Assembly (NCBI RefSeq): GCF_032854445.1
Contig: NC_088295.1
Span: forward strand, 62,601,249 to 62,665,248
Direction of reading: 5' to 3'
Length of the DNA: 64,000 nucleotides
Origin: Liolophura sinensis
Lineage: Eukaryota; Mollusca; Polyplacophora; Chitonida; Chitonidae
Positions 35,001-49,200 of the stretch are shown here, piece by piece (position 1 is the first letter of the stretch; every line of letters starts with the position of its first letter). A program made the translations under genes and the position numbers. A model generated the notes under the pieces. It was not told the DNA's origin, did no database searches, and saw only the letters and a list, made by a program, of their open reading frames with translations.

Positions 35001-38000
35001 GAACCATGAGTTAGCTCAGGCTCTGGAGGAGCTTCAGGTATTCGCAGATGGTCCTCGAAGTTGATTTCATGTTTTGATTACAGTTTTAATTTGAATTCTG
35101 GTTTTATCTGCTTATTTTGGGCCCTGGGAGTCAAAATTGCAAGATGCTCTAATGTAAGGTAAATATAACTCACATTTTGCATTTACAGTGGAATGTTCAG
35201 CGTAACTAAAATGTAAAAATGTGATGTCTTCCACTGCACTTCTGCAGGTATACTGCTATGCCCAAATAAAGGGATTTTGCTTTCATGTTTGACAAAAAAG
35301 TAGCTTTATTTATTTCATATTATCCCTACTCACAATTAGTTTCATAAATTTCCAAATTTTAACAAAATTCTGAGTGTTATAAGTGAAGCGAAAATCTAGA
35401 GATATATTTGAGTGATATAGTATAGTTGTGCATAGCATAGAGGAGTAATGGCCATTTTAAATCTTCCATGTTATATGGTATTATTATGTATTTGTGCTAT
35501 CATTTCACCATTTTTTTGAAATACATGTAATCTGAATGTTACAAGTTTCTTATGGAGAAAAAAATACGTTATCAGAATTATATTTAGATTAATTAGAGAG
35601 TTTGCTGCATTTATGATTGTTTATTAATGTGCTCTTATTAGTTGTCAGGGTCTTGATACTGGTGTTTGATCTTGACAGAATCTAACAGATGTGAACGAGG
35701 CTCTGCAGGCTAAGTGTGATGATCTTCAAGCCAAACTGACAGAAGCCATCCAGGATATGGACAGGAATACAGAAGACTACATCAAACTCAAGGTCAGTTA
35801 CATAATAGCCACAAATGTAGTTTACATGTAACTGTCAGATTATTGGCCGGCATTCTTAAGGAGCTCAGACCAGACTTGCTAAGCTTTGACACCTCCATTT
35901 TATTATCATTGTCGTAAATCTTTGAGTTCATTAAGAGAGGTTGTATCTCAGCTTGGTTTTCTTGAAAAATAAACAGAATTTGTTTAGGCTAACGTTGCCA
36001 AAAAATTGCAACCTGGACAATGTTAACTACTCTCCCAAAAGAGATCAAATGATCACCTTCGGCTAGTGGTGACTGGATATCACAGAGGAGTTTAAATTAT
36101 TTAAAATTACTCTGTGTTGGTTACATCTTGTTTTATTCTTTTTTTGTCAGGCTGATCCACTTTGGACAAGTGAATAATGTTAGCCTTTCATCAATGAAGC
36201 GTGAGATCTGCTCTAGGTGGTGTCCGCTTTGTCTCTTATAAGCTGTATAACTTAATATCTATTACTGTGATATCATATTATCACAAATTTTCCCTTGGAG
36301 ATGTCTGCCGAGCAGTTTACTTTGCAGACCAGATAGACGATTTAACCATGTCATGAAGTCTCAAGTCCTTTTAGATATTTTTTCAAAAGATATTAATCAC
36401 TGATGCTTTCAAGGTAAAAATTTCAAGGTAGGCATTTGGATTGATTGAATTTGAAATCATATTCTTTATTTTCAGGCTGTATTGCAGCAATCCGATAGTG
36501 TCACAGATAAGCTGAGAGAGGAAAATGAAATCCTCAAAGCTCAGGTCTGTATGTCATATGTCAAGTGACATGTAGTAAAATCTTAACAGAACTTGAGAGT
36601 TACAGGCTAATGTTCTCTTTGTAATCTGTTCATGCATCTGCCAATGACGTGATGGTAGGTGTCAACTTCATGATCTACTTAGGACATGACATATAAAGTT
36701 GCAAAAGATGCATCTATTCTTTTTTTTTTAAATATATATGACACACCTCAGCGCATTGACAACTTTGCACTGCTTTCTTATTAAGGCTACTTTTTCCACA
36801 ATGAACTGTATTTGTAAGACGACCTTGTTACATTTAAAAAGTAAGTAAAGGTTTCTACCCTAATTCCTCAGCCTTTTAAAGTGTAAAAGAGCAGCTTTCA
36901 GTGCAATTTATGCACATTTGTAATCTTATTTTGGAAACAAAACTGCATTGGTTGGATTGACCAATTTCAGGGCAAAAAGTATAATTTTATACACACAATA
37001 ATGCCTTCAGAATATGCTTGAATAGACACTTTGCAAACATACACAAAGGTTGAAAAATTACAGGAATAATAAATATTTTAGAGTGTGTGTAATTATTTAT
37101 TGTGTTGCAGAATGCTGACCTCACAGAGCAGGTCCGTGCTAAGACGGACGCTGACGATGAGATCATGGTGGCCGTCAACAACAAAATAGAGGAGTGGAAG
37201 GTACAGAAATAAAATGCATGGCTTCTTCTTTGATGTATTACCTCCCCTGAAAGAACATTTGTGAAGCATTTCTATTCCTAGAAGTACCTCAGTAAAGCAT
37301 TACTTCTTGTGGAAGTTCCTCTGTAAACCTGTATTTCTCTTGGAAGTACACATTTACCTCATTAAAGCATTACTTCGCATTGTTAATTTCAGGGTGTTAT
37401 TTTTTTCAACCTTAAAAACTGAAAAAAACGAGATTTTTTCATTGTTTGGGTCAAAGAGATATGAACGGAGAGGTGCATTCAGTTGTATGTTTTCATGTCT
37501 TTCACATTATTGTAATATATATTGTCAGTGGAGTTCCTGGATGAACTTACATGTTGTTTTATAATATTAAAACATATTTTTACCAGCACTAACTAATGAT
37601 GATGTATATTTATTTCCACTATGATCAGGCACTTAATATTGTGCTGTTATTGATATAGATAAATATGTAACTGTTCATGTAATCATGCCCCACCCTGTAT
37701 ATATTTTTAATTCATCAGCTGTGTTTGGCTTCTCTCCTCAGAGTATACTGTCGGCCAAAGATGACGAGATTGTCGAGTATCAGGAGCAAATATTCCGGCT
37801 TCGTGATCAACTAATAGCTGCTAACATGGACACAGACAAGACCACAGTGGCTACTCTATCTCAGGTCAGGAACACACAAGTTTTACTCCTACCTGCAAAA
37901 TTTATGTTATTTCTTCAACATTTAGCATGCTGGAAAGGTACTTTGCTGCAATTTTATATGTTTCCTTTTTTATTTTAGGTATGAAGATGATATGCAAATA

Positions 38001-40210
38001 ATGCCCAAATTGTTACGAGTGGATGAAATTTAAGAGGGGTGATAAATTTCATTTTTTTTTTCAAAGACCTCTCTTCTTTTTTATTTCTGTGTACAATAAA
38101 TGAGCCAAAATTCCTTCCAAAAAAATTGTATTTTTACAGGAAAATACAGGTCATACACTTGGTGCTCAAACCTACATCTTTTCCTTTAGGATATCATAGT
38201 ACCATCCTTCAAACAATCCTTAAGAAAACCTTTCTGAGATTAAACCCTCCGAATCTGGTAGAATATTCAAATTTAATAGTTGTTTGGTCACTTAATTGTA
38301 AGTGTAAGGTTTTGATTGAGTGGATTTGTTGTGGAATTTTAAATCAATCTATCAATGAAAAAGTCACCGAATGTCCTTGCAATGCATTATGTTCAGATTT
38401 GTCGATTGTTGACAGGTTGTGAAGGAAAAAGATGAGCAGATTGAGATGTTGACAGAACAGCTAAAACAAGTGACCAATGAAATGGAGGCAAATGCGTCAG
38501 TCATTGATGACCTGAGGGATGAACTTAATAAAGGTAAGGCTTTGACAAACTTATCTGAAGCGTGAATGAATTATGATTTGAGAAAAGTCTAATTCAGTCA
38601 TCAGGTGATATCAAGTTTATTTTGTGTTTTATGAGTGAGCCAACACTTCCAAAATGGAATAAAGAAAACCCCTGAAAGTCCAATTTTTTTATTTTCCGAC
38701 CTTGATGTTTTTATGATTTTTCCAGTCTTTTTGTTTTTTTTTATATCCTCCCCCGAAATAGGTAAACGATCTATTTCATCTGTAAAACAACAATTTGAAT
38801 TGGTGTGGCTTTAAAAGAGAAGGGCAACATTGGACACAGTTGATGTTAGATATACTGTTTTGTATGCTATCACTAAAATTTCGGGAAATGTTGTGGACAT
38901 GAAAATCATTAATATGATCTAGGATGTTGTATTTACGATATTTACGACTGTGCTGACACGTTCCAAAATAAATGTTGTGAACTGTTGATTTTGTATCCAC
39001 ATTATTGCATTTTACAGGTGGGCTTGGGGCCTCTGAAAGACTGCAGTATAAGTTGAGGGAGTTACAGACTTCGCTCAGAGATAAGGAAGGGACCATCCAC
39101 AGTGCAGTGGCTAAGGCTACAATGGTAAGTTTTTCGAACAATATGGAGGTTCTTGTCCAGCCATTACTGCTGGGTGGTTAAACAATAATTTCATTATGAC
39201 AGAATTTTTTTTTACAGAACTGAAACTCAATAATGTCAGGTCTGGTGGCATTTCACTATTGTGGTGGGTAGCTATAAACAAGATCCAAAGAAATGCCAAA
39301 TCTCAGACCATCCACAGCTAATCCAAACACATTCTTGCCTGTGTACTTTTGGTCATGTGTAAGTGTGTTGGAATTCATCTGTGTTATGTTTTTGCTTTGA
39401 ACAGTTTCATGTCAAGAGTTTCCTTGCCTGTTGCTGTACATGCATTTGTGCAAGAATCCTCTGTACCACATCAATCATTAGTTAAATATTGACCGTATAA
39501 ATTGTACTATATATATATATTATATATTGTTTGTGTGTATTAATGAATTGTCTGTTTATTAACTATAAAAATGATTACCCATTTGGAGAAGGGTCTTTAT
39601 GATAAATTTGTATTTAAAATTGCCAGAGTGCGATTATAAGATCCAGTTGGTTCTAAGGTGTCTGTCTTTGAATTATGAGAATAATGCACTACTTGGTTAC
39701 TTCCTGGTGTTTTGTAGGCAGAGTCTGATGCCAAAGAGAAGGATAAGGAGCTGAGTGAGGCCTTGGAGCGAATGAGACAGTATGAAGCTGTAAGTAGTCA
39801 ACCTTTATATCTCTTTATGATTTTGTTTGTCAGATGTTTTGTAACGGCCCATACAGCGAGATAATGCATCCTAGATATGTAGTATTGTTGAAGTGTGTAG
39901 ATGAAAGAGATCAGAAAAGTGTATGTACTTTACAGTAAAAAAAACTATTTACAATTAAATTATAAATTTATATACTGAATTCATGATTATTGTAAATATC
40001 ATGTTTCCAGTGTAAATATTTTCAAGCTTTTGTTAAAGTGGAATTCGAAACATTAAAATTGTTGACCTTGAATAAGCGTGAATGTACATTGCAGCATGTG
40101 GTTTACATATGTCCATGGTATTGTTGTTGTTGTTGCCAGGGGGAGTATGGTTTGGCAGAAGCTGTGGCTGAAATCAAAGAGTGCAAAGCTCAGATCAAAG
40201 TCAGAGACAG
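32065..40210 (+). CDS. CEP290 coding exons 1-14 (residues 1-473)
   Basis: Exons: 32065-32157, 32538-32691, 33662-33717, 33881-34027, 34496-34549, 34885-35037, 35679-35792, 36476-36544, 37111-37200, 37742-37864, 38416-38533, 39018-39124, 39718-39789, 40140-40210. All have GT-AG borders, and phases match at every junction. Recognisable blocks are RLRQLFRLTQSVMKIK (human VIHLFRITQSLMKMK), RRGDDAHFREKMAKKNHELA (human RRGEDSDYRSQLSKKNYELI), IMVAVNNKIEEWK and LSAKDDEIVEYQ. The N-terminal third corresponds to the human self-associating and membrane-binding portion. It is entirely predicted coiled coil. Confidence 0.95.
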
Positions 40211-43200
40211 GTACTGCACATATGGGTTTTGAAACAAATGCCTCAGTGAAAAATTACTTTGAAAGCAGAAAGATTTTAAAAATTTGTCTAAAATTTCCCT
40301 TTCTGGTAAATGACATTTTGCTTTAAGTATGAACAAATACATGTATAATGACTTGCTTTTTATGCAAGTTTTTCTGCAGTTTATTTTGTGTAAATGTGTT
40401 TTTTTTTTTTTTTTGTTTCTTCTTATAGCTGCATGTTTTGTTATTACTGGTTTTAGGGAAGATTGTCACATTTATCCTTTGACAGAATTACAAACATGTT
40501 TAAATTGATCATGACAGGCAAATTGAAGAGCTGACTCAGCATGTGAACAAATGCGAATTAAAGTTCAATGACCTACTTGACGAGAACGAAAATCTGAGAG
40601 AGAGGCTAGGACTGGACCCACGGGAACCTGTTGATGTGTCAGAGTTCAGAAAGGATAAGGACAGGAAGAAGGAGGAAACCAAAGCTCTGAATATTATCCT
40701 CCAGAAAGAGGTGAGAATATGTTCTCAGTTTCTCGTCTCACTGTGGAGTATGTGGCAGAGATGATGGTAATTTTAAGATCATACATTTGGCTGAAAAGTA
40801 GTCTGGAACACAATATCTTACCCTATGTCCTCAACATGTTTAAAGAATACTTAAGGAAGGCAGTTTATCCACATTTTTATGTTTTGATCATGACTAATTT
40901 ATGTTTGATCGGCTTTGCCAACTTCAGAGTAACGCAGAAAATGTATAGTTCAAATTCTTGGCAGAGAAATGTTCGTGAAATATGCTTTAAACAAGACTGT
41001 TAAACTTGCGAACAGGTTGAAGATATAGGGTATGCTTTTTTCCACCATGAATGTATATTTTTGTGCACTTATGACACACAGATTGTTTGATTTAACAAGA
41101 AGGAAAGAGGAAGACAATAAGCACATAACCCAGTAAGAGTTTTGGCCCCACATATAAATAAGTAAATTTCAAATGAAGCTTACAGCAATTTTGAGAAAAA
41201 AAAAAAAACGTGAAACAACTAATTGATAAAACACTTAGTACTTCGTTCAGATGTTTGCCCAGTTTTTGTCACGATTCTCCCAGCTAGATTAGAAAATAAT
41301 CGTGTTGCATTGGCCTGTGTCATTCCCAGTCACTATCTGCATTAGAGCTGTCATCACTGTCATCAGTGGTTAAGATACTGACTTCACTGCAACTATCAGA
41401 CTGTTAACCAATGAGATCCCGTATTTGAATTCAGCTCTTGTTGTTTCGGCTGCGATGTTAAATCATCAGGTTGTCAGATGGAAGGTGAATATGGGTGGTT
41501 TACTCTGCTTTGCTGCAGCTACTCTGGTGTACTGCAGCTCCTCTGGTTTGCTGCAGCTACTCTGGTTTACTTTAGCTACTCTGGTTTACTGCAGCTACTC
41601 TGGTTTGCTGCAGCTACTCTGGTTTACTTTAGCTACTCTGGTTTGCTGCAGCTACTCTGGTTTACTTTAGCTATTCTGGTTTACTTTAGCCATAAACTTG
41701 ACTGCCGTCATATACCGCAAACGACCTAAAATTTGGCCCACAAAAGCGCAAATAAATGTCACAAAATATTATTTTTGGTGTTGAAACTTACAATTTCCCA
41801 ATAAAATATCAACCCATTTTTCAAGCAAACCTCAACACACCTTTCTAAAACCAATAGAACTGTCAGAATCAGGAAAATTTGGCAAGTTAGTCTTGGACAA
41901 AATGGACGTAACTGTTGAGCTCACCATTCAACACCAGTCAGTCAGCTATCAATCAATCAGTCTACCAAAGTATATTACATCTGATACAGGTTGAAAGGCT
42001 GGAGGAAGAAAGGCTTGAGCTGAAACAGAAAATAAGAAGACTTGCTCAACAAACAGGGCAGAGGTATGTCACAGTGTGACACATGTTGTCAGGCTTACAA
42101 CATTCAGACGTATAAAGGTTTTTCAGCATCAAAGGCATTGTGGGGCCCTTACTGGCTGACTCATTGGGCTAGTGCAGTGGTGGTTCAGCCTCTGACCAGT
42201 GATGTCGAAAGTTTGACCACGGCTTTATTTCAGGAGGTTCAGGGACTTATGTTTACTCTCAGCACTCTGGTTTCACCTACCCATAGACCTGAGGTATATA
42301 CATGTACATGTATGTCTATGTATGCTTAGGTTGTTTCAATGTCAAATGACGACGACAAGCCATTCAGTTCATGTATATATAATGTGTCTTCTTGTGGCAG
42401 GGCATGTAAGCCACCACAGTGCTGCCACCACTGAAGTATCATGCCGAAGACTAAGCCAAAAGCAGACAGTTCTTGAGTAAAACACCAGTTAGTTAAATAA
42501 ATAAATGAAATGCAGTAGTCACCGTTATATACATATACATGTATACATAAACTGTATTGATCAGTTTATCATTTCTTTTTAGAGCTGTTGCCCTGGGCTT
42601 GGAGGCTGAGGACATGATGGCTATACAAGACTTTACAGAAGAATTGAAGACCAGGAAAGTGGAAGGTATTCCCTCGGAAGTCCCCTTCTCCTCGCGGTCT
42701 ATCCAGCCTCTGTCCTCTGCAGCCAGGATCCACCAGGAGGTGCAGGGTGAAGAAATGGCTTTACGAGTAAGCCCTTTACATAAATAGAGTCAAACAATGA
42801 CTGTATTACTCAAACTTTACAGGAGGATAGATTCAAATTTCTGATTGTGTTGATGACAATTGAACAGACAAGACTATATCACCTCATTAGGCATTATAAC
42901 TGGTATTTGCAGATTAAAGGAAAAATAAAAATATATAAATTAGTAATATATAAGTATCTTGTGAAATGACTGCCACACCAACCAACCAATCAACAGACAG
43001 TATGACCTATGAAGCAGCTTTTCACAAATGAAAATATACACCATGGCAGCTCCTAAAACGGCACATAATAAAGAGAATCGGGAATACTGATTTGGTGAGT
43101 TTAGTCTTGAGATAACTCCTCTTAAAAAATGTGGTCTGTCACTTTAACACTATCTGATTATTTAGCAATACTGATCTTTCCTGTGTTGAAGTATAGGCCT

Positions 43201-46200
43201 TACATGTTATGATGTAACTTTCCAGAATCAGCAACTGGGTGCTGACCTGAGCCAGAACTTTAAGCAGATAGACCAGTTACACATGGATAATGTGAGATAC
43301 AAGGCCAGGTATGAGGAGTTGGAGAATCACAACAAACAGCTGGAGCAAGGCATGAGGGAAATCATGACAGCGTTGAAAGAGAAGAACGGTAAGATGAAAT
43401 TCCTGCTTTTGGTTTGGTTTTGTTTTGGTTTGGGCTGACACAAACACAGCTATAAAGTGCTACATGCAATTACATTTTGTTTGTTTCTTCTTTAGAAACT
43501 TTTTTATGACTCACTTCTGAATGATTTGCTCTAGGAAAGAATAGGCCTATATTATTAACAGCATTCAAAAATATATTGGTATTTGATATTCAACTAATCC
43601 TTGATATTTAATTCAACTCTTGCTGGCTCAGACGGTCAAAGCACAGCATTATCTTACTGCGACCAAGATTCTTAATCAGTGAGGTTGCATGTTCAAATCC
43701 CGCTCTCTTTGCTGGAGTTGATGTGTAGGTCAGGAGGTTTGTTGGTTGCTGTTGGTGTTCTTCTGTGTAGGGTACGAGGCAGTAGGGATTATTTCTGCTT
43801 AATCGATCGCAGTTGGATTTAGGCTATCTCTAAAAAACGTATCAGAAAAAAAGGGTAGGACTGTAGGAAGTTTTTTTTTTTATTTTTTTATTCTGGCTTA
43901 TGAAAAATTTTGAAGAAAGTTTTGAAGAAATTAATATTGAAAGAAAAACAGAAATTCCTCATAAAACCTTTAGAGTAGATCCTTTTTTTGGGAAGGTCAG
44001 TCAGGTTACCCTCAACAAACATTTTTAATGATGGCCTTATGAATGGAGAATAACTGTCAGAGTTCTATTGAAACAATTGCATGTGACCAAGTAACTTACT
44101 CACACCACCAACAAAAGTAGCTAGTACATTGTAGCAGCAGCAGTGTACAACCTCATTTTATAGTTGTTTGGTACTAGTGGTTTTCAGTGTGGTTTGAGTT
44201 TTACTGTGTTAGCATTATGTAATATTACACTGTATGTAAGCGGTTAAAATGGTATAGAAATTATTGTCTGTTCTCTGTTTTACAGAAGGACAGGAAGGTG
44301 AAATGGTGATTCAGTGTCCATCTCTGGATAAAATGTTAGCGGTAAGTGACTTTGCCACAGTGAAATGTAACTGGTTAAATAATTGACACTGGGAATTTAC
44401 ACAAGGGAAATGATATGTCAGTGCTGAAAATTTGAGATAATTTTGAGAAATCAAGATATCTACTTGCCCTTAATACTTGGATATTAAGTTATGGCACGAT
44501 GACTTTTAGTGTTTTAATATTGATACTGTCCCTGTTTATGTAGACCTGTTCACCTCTGATGCAGATAAACAGTAAACAGTTTATGTCATGGTAAAGGGCC
44601 CTTGCATATGAGTTACATGTGGTTTGTTCATTATCCTGTTAACTGGTGTGGCCTCTGTGGGGACTGTTGATAGCTTGGGAGCCTCTCACCAATGACGTGA
44701 GTTCAAGTCCAACCCATGCTGGCTTCCTTTCTGGCTGTACAAGGGAATTTCTGCTGTTGGTTTCCCTTGGACTCTACTCCAGCATAATGTTAGCCGCTGT
44801 CATATAAGTGAAATATTCAGGAGTACAGCGTAAAACACGAATCAAATAAATAAATGAATAAATAAATATAAACTGGTTGGTTTTAAATTTACGACTGTCT
44901 TATTTTGTTCCGGTTTATCACTTTTTTTATTCAGGCTATTGAGGCACGTAACCTGGTGGGTAACTACGACACATCCCTGTATCTGAAGGCACAGGTGGAT
45001 AATCTGCAGGGTCGCAACGACGAACTGAGGGCCGCATTCAGGGAAATCAGGCTGGAGGCCAGCAAGACTAAGCTGGAACTGGACAAAACCTGGGAAAAGG
45101 TAGCATTGACTAGCCCTCCTAATTAGCACTGTAAGCAAAAAACAAACCCTTAGGTCTATTCCTTGAAATCCTTGAAAGGACTTGAAGAATGTTTTTTTTT
45201 CTTTTGATGTTGGGCCCTTTAAAATACTTGATTTTTTTAATGTTAAACATCATATTACATTATGATCAAAATATACCAAAAGATAAGCAGGGCCTCCATG
45301 GCCAAGGTAGTAAGTTTGCAAGCACAGCCCAATGACCCAGGAGCCTTTCACCAATGCGGCACTGTGAGTTCAAATCCAGTTCATGCTGGATTTCTTTCCG
45401 GCCGTACGTAGGAAGGTCTTTCAGCAATCTGCTGATGATCATGGGTTTCACCCAAGGCTGTGCTTGGTTTCCTCCCATTTCATGCTGTCTGCTGTCGTAT
45501 AAGTGAAATATTCTTGAGTATGACATAAAACACCAATCAATCAAATAAATAATTAAAAAAAGATAAGCCATCAAGGTATTATGCGTTTAACTCCACATAT
45601 GGTTTTTTCCTTAAACTGAATGTTCCCTGAGACTGCTAAAAAACATACTAGATATTAGTATGTTGGACGCACTTGAAAAACTTCTTGTTTTTTTTCCTGG
45701 GTGGGAGCAGTGTATTGCACCATAAACAACTCTTTTATAAGCACTGTTAGAACAAAGTAACAAAGTATATTTGTATAACAGTATGACCACTTTGTACCAT
45801 GCGTACAACATGACTTTGGTAACCATTCTAACTGTCTTTAGTGACTAGTTGTTCAAGAGAAAATGCGTGTACATAATTTTCCGAGAATTTGACAACTGAT
45901 ATGACCTTGAAACAATAGATCAAGGTCATAGAAATTTTAATAGGGTTCTCTGTCCATCCCTGTGCCAAAGTGCGTGTGTGATATCAAACTTTGGAAGATA
46001 TAGTGTAGATAGAAAAATACAGAGTGATGGATGTATTGAGACCAATAGCCACAACAATACCTTTGGGCCAATAATGTCCAATTCTGCTAGTTCATTGGCT
46101 ATGTTGCATCATTTAATGTAAATAGTTACATTAACATATGTCTGTATAATATTTATGATGCTTTTAGGTGGAGAAGTTGGAGGCTGATAATAAAGTGTTA

Positions 46201-49200
46201 AGAGAGACAGGCCTTGGCGGAGGGCTGTTTCAGGCTCTGCCCCTCCCTGGGGGAATGGCCGTTACCAGCTCTGAGGTCATCTCCAGTCTTAATGAGCACC
46301 TGGTTGTCAGCTTACAGGTAGGTCAGTGCATAGGAGTAACAAAACTGAAGAGCTGGTTTGGCAAGGTTTTTATGTTATATTCTGAATTTTGAGATGACCA
46401 ATTGATAGCATCAACACTGAAACACTTGTTCATATGGAATCGGGGCCTCCGTGGCTCAGTCGATTAGCGCGTTAGTGAAGCGTAATGACCCAGGAGCCTC
46501 TCACCAATGCGGTCGCTGTGAGTTCAAGCCCAGCTCATGCTGGCTTCCTCTCCGGCCGTAAGTGGGACCTGCGGATGGTCGTGGGTTTCCCCCGGGCTGT
46601 GCCCGGCTTCCACCCACCATAATGCTGGCCGCCGTCGTATAAGTGAAATATTATTGAGAACGGCGTAAAACATCAATCAAATAAATAAATCATATGGAAT
46701 CTTATTTCATAAATCCATGCTGTAATCCATTTAATAATGCAGCTTGTGTAAAGAAAAGCTTGAAACTGTGTTTTGAGGAAATTTCAGTCTTTTGTGTTTA
46801 ATAGCAAAAGGCAATAATATTAGACAGTTTTGTGTGATATGACTACAACAACCATTTACTAGAAAGTTTTATTTACCAGAAAATTCCTTGTTCTTTGTGT
46901 GATTACTACTTCAGCTTTTTAGCTGTAGCAAGCAGTTTTTCAAGTCTCTGTATCAGTTGGTCAGATTTTTTGACATCCAGTCTTTTAATTCACGTAGTCA
47001 TAGACCTGAGTTCAAGACAATAACTTTTTTTCTGGATGTCACAGTTTTTGCGAGTTTAAGTTGTTTTTGTGTTTGTTTAAGGATTAATTTAAATATTTAA
47101 TCGTCCCATTCAGGAAATGTCTCTGAAAGAAGAGATGGTCGTGAAGATGGAATCTGCGCTGGAGAACTACAGACGCAAGTTTGCTGTAATGAGACATCAG
47201 CAAGGACTCCTCTATCAGGACTACATCAAAGACAAAAAGGTAACAGACAAAAGGTTCCATTTTGTTTTCTATAATCTTGCACACAGCGTAAGCACTTTGG
47301 ATTGTGTTTGTTCTTGTGAAGTAGGTTTTAAGCTGGGGTGTGTTTGTGCATGTACAGTTCATCTCTTTTTCTCAGAGATGTTAATGTTTTTATTTGTACT
47401 GAAAATGATTAAGGACATATTGTTAATCCACATGTACAGTGCATCAGAAAATGGAAGACTGTTGTTTTTGTGTTGTTCATTTGACAGGAATGGGATGAAG
47501 AAGTAGGAAAACTGAAAGAGAAGCTGAGTTCTGTTGAAGGTTACAGAGAAGAAGACAAAGTCAAACTACAGGAATTTGATGTATGTTTGTGAAATTTTGT
47601 GTCATAAGTCTCAGATCTGATGTCTGATGCTGGTGTGTATAAATTATGTTTGGCAACTTAATCATGTACATGTGCACCTGTGACAATAATCACCCTTACG
47701 ACAGTCTTCAGGACACAGATTAGCGATGAATATCTACCCTCTTGCTGATATATATCAATTCAAAATTGAGTCTGTTTCTAATATGTTTAGAAGTAAACCT
47801 ATTTCTGATATCCATGTGCCATCTTCCATTCAGAAATGAAAGTTATTTATTTGTAAATTCTTTCACCAGAAAATCCAGCTGTTTCTTATATGCACCACCT
47901 TACACCAGGAAATGAACCTGTTTCTGATGTATACAGTCTTACCCCAAGAAATGAACCTGTTTCTGATGTGTACAATTTTACACCAGGAAATGAACCTGTT
48001 TCTGATGTGTACAATTTTACACCAGGAAATGAACCAGTACTGATGTATACAGTCTTACCCCAAGAAATGAACCTGTTTCTGATGTGTACAATTTTACACC
48101 AGGAAATGAACCAGTGCTGATGTATACAGTCTTACCCCAAGAAATGAGCCTGTTTCTGATGTGTACAATTTTACACCAGGAAATGAACCAGTACTGATGT
48201 ATACAGTCTTACACCAAGAAATGAGCCTGTTTTTGATGTGTACAATCTTACACCAAGAAATGAACCTGTTTGTGATGTGTACAGTCTTACACCAAGAAAT
48301 GAGCCTGTTTTTGATGTGTACAGTTTTACACCAAGAAATGAACGTGTTTCTGATGTGTACAGTGTTTACCTCTAGAAATGTAGCTGCTGATCATTTGGGA
48401 AGATAAAGTTGACATAACCAGCTTTGTGTGTGCTGTTTGTGCAGAGACTGTTAGACACGCTCTCCCATGACGATGTGGAGGTACGGCGAAGACTGTCCGA
48501 GATGACCAGAAAGGTGACTGTTCTGCGCGTGAATGAGAAGGCTCTGACACGACGTTACCAGACCATGGAGGAAGTACAGGGAACCTTGAGAAAGGTGAGC
48601 CCAGGGTTTGATTGATAGATTGATTCTGCACTCACCTGTTCTGATCTGACAAGTATGGCAAGGCTTAAATTATTTTTATCTTTCGACTTTGAAGTAAAAG
48701 TGGATTCAGACTAGTGCTAGGTTGGTAGATGGGCAACATTGGAATAATTTACAAAATCAGACATTAATTGCCAAGGTCTTTGGCCAAGGTAAAGACAAGA
48801 TTTATGTTTGTGAGGTTGTGTCATATACCTGGCACAGTGATTTGTAGTGTATAATTTCTCTTACAGAAAACTGTGATATTCAATCCCCATAAAATACTTT
48901 ATATATCTTTTGTTACATTATCAATGAAAATAACAGATCATCCTTTTCATTATATCGGCACCACTGTTTATCTGTTTTTAGGACAATAACCAGCTTAAGA
49001 ATGAGATGATTCAGATGGAGAAGGCTGTAGCCGAGAGGCTGGGGTATCTGCAGAGATACAAGGTGAGGAAGTATCATTCTCTGTCGGGATATGCTGAACT
49101 AAGAAATATAGCAAGGGGGCTCCCGCAACAAACTGTATATAAGGCTTACAATACACATGAAATGAATCACAACTAAGAAAATTCATGAAAATATGACCTG

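Noticed and set aside
46442-46513. A functional tRNA gene
   Set aside because: A and B boxes are present, but the sequence is the head of a ~249-bp SINE with tail and target duplications and does not form a proper acceptor stem in place.
47870-48385. A 13-residue repeat protein (NEPVSDVYNFTPG) as an extra CEP290 exon
   Set aside because: CEP290 reads continuously from 47580 to 48445 in phase without it, and 38-bp units break the frame within the array.
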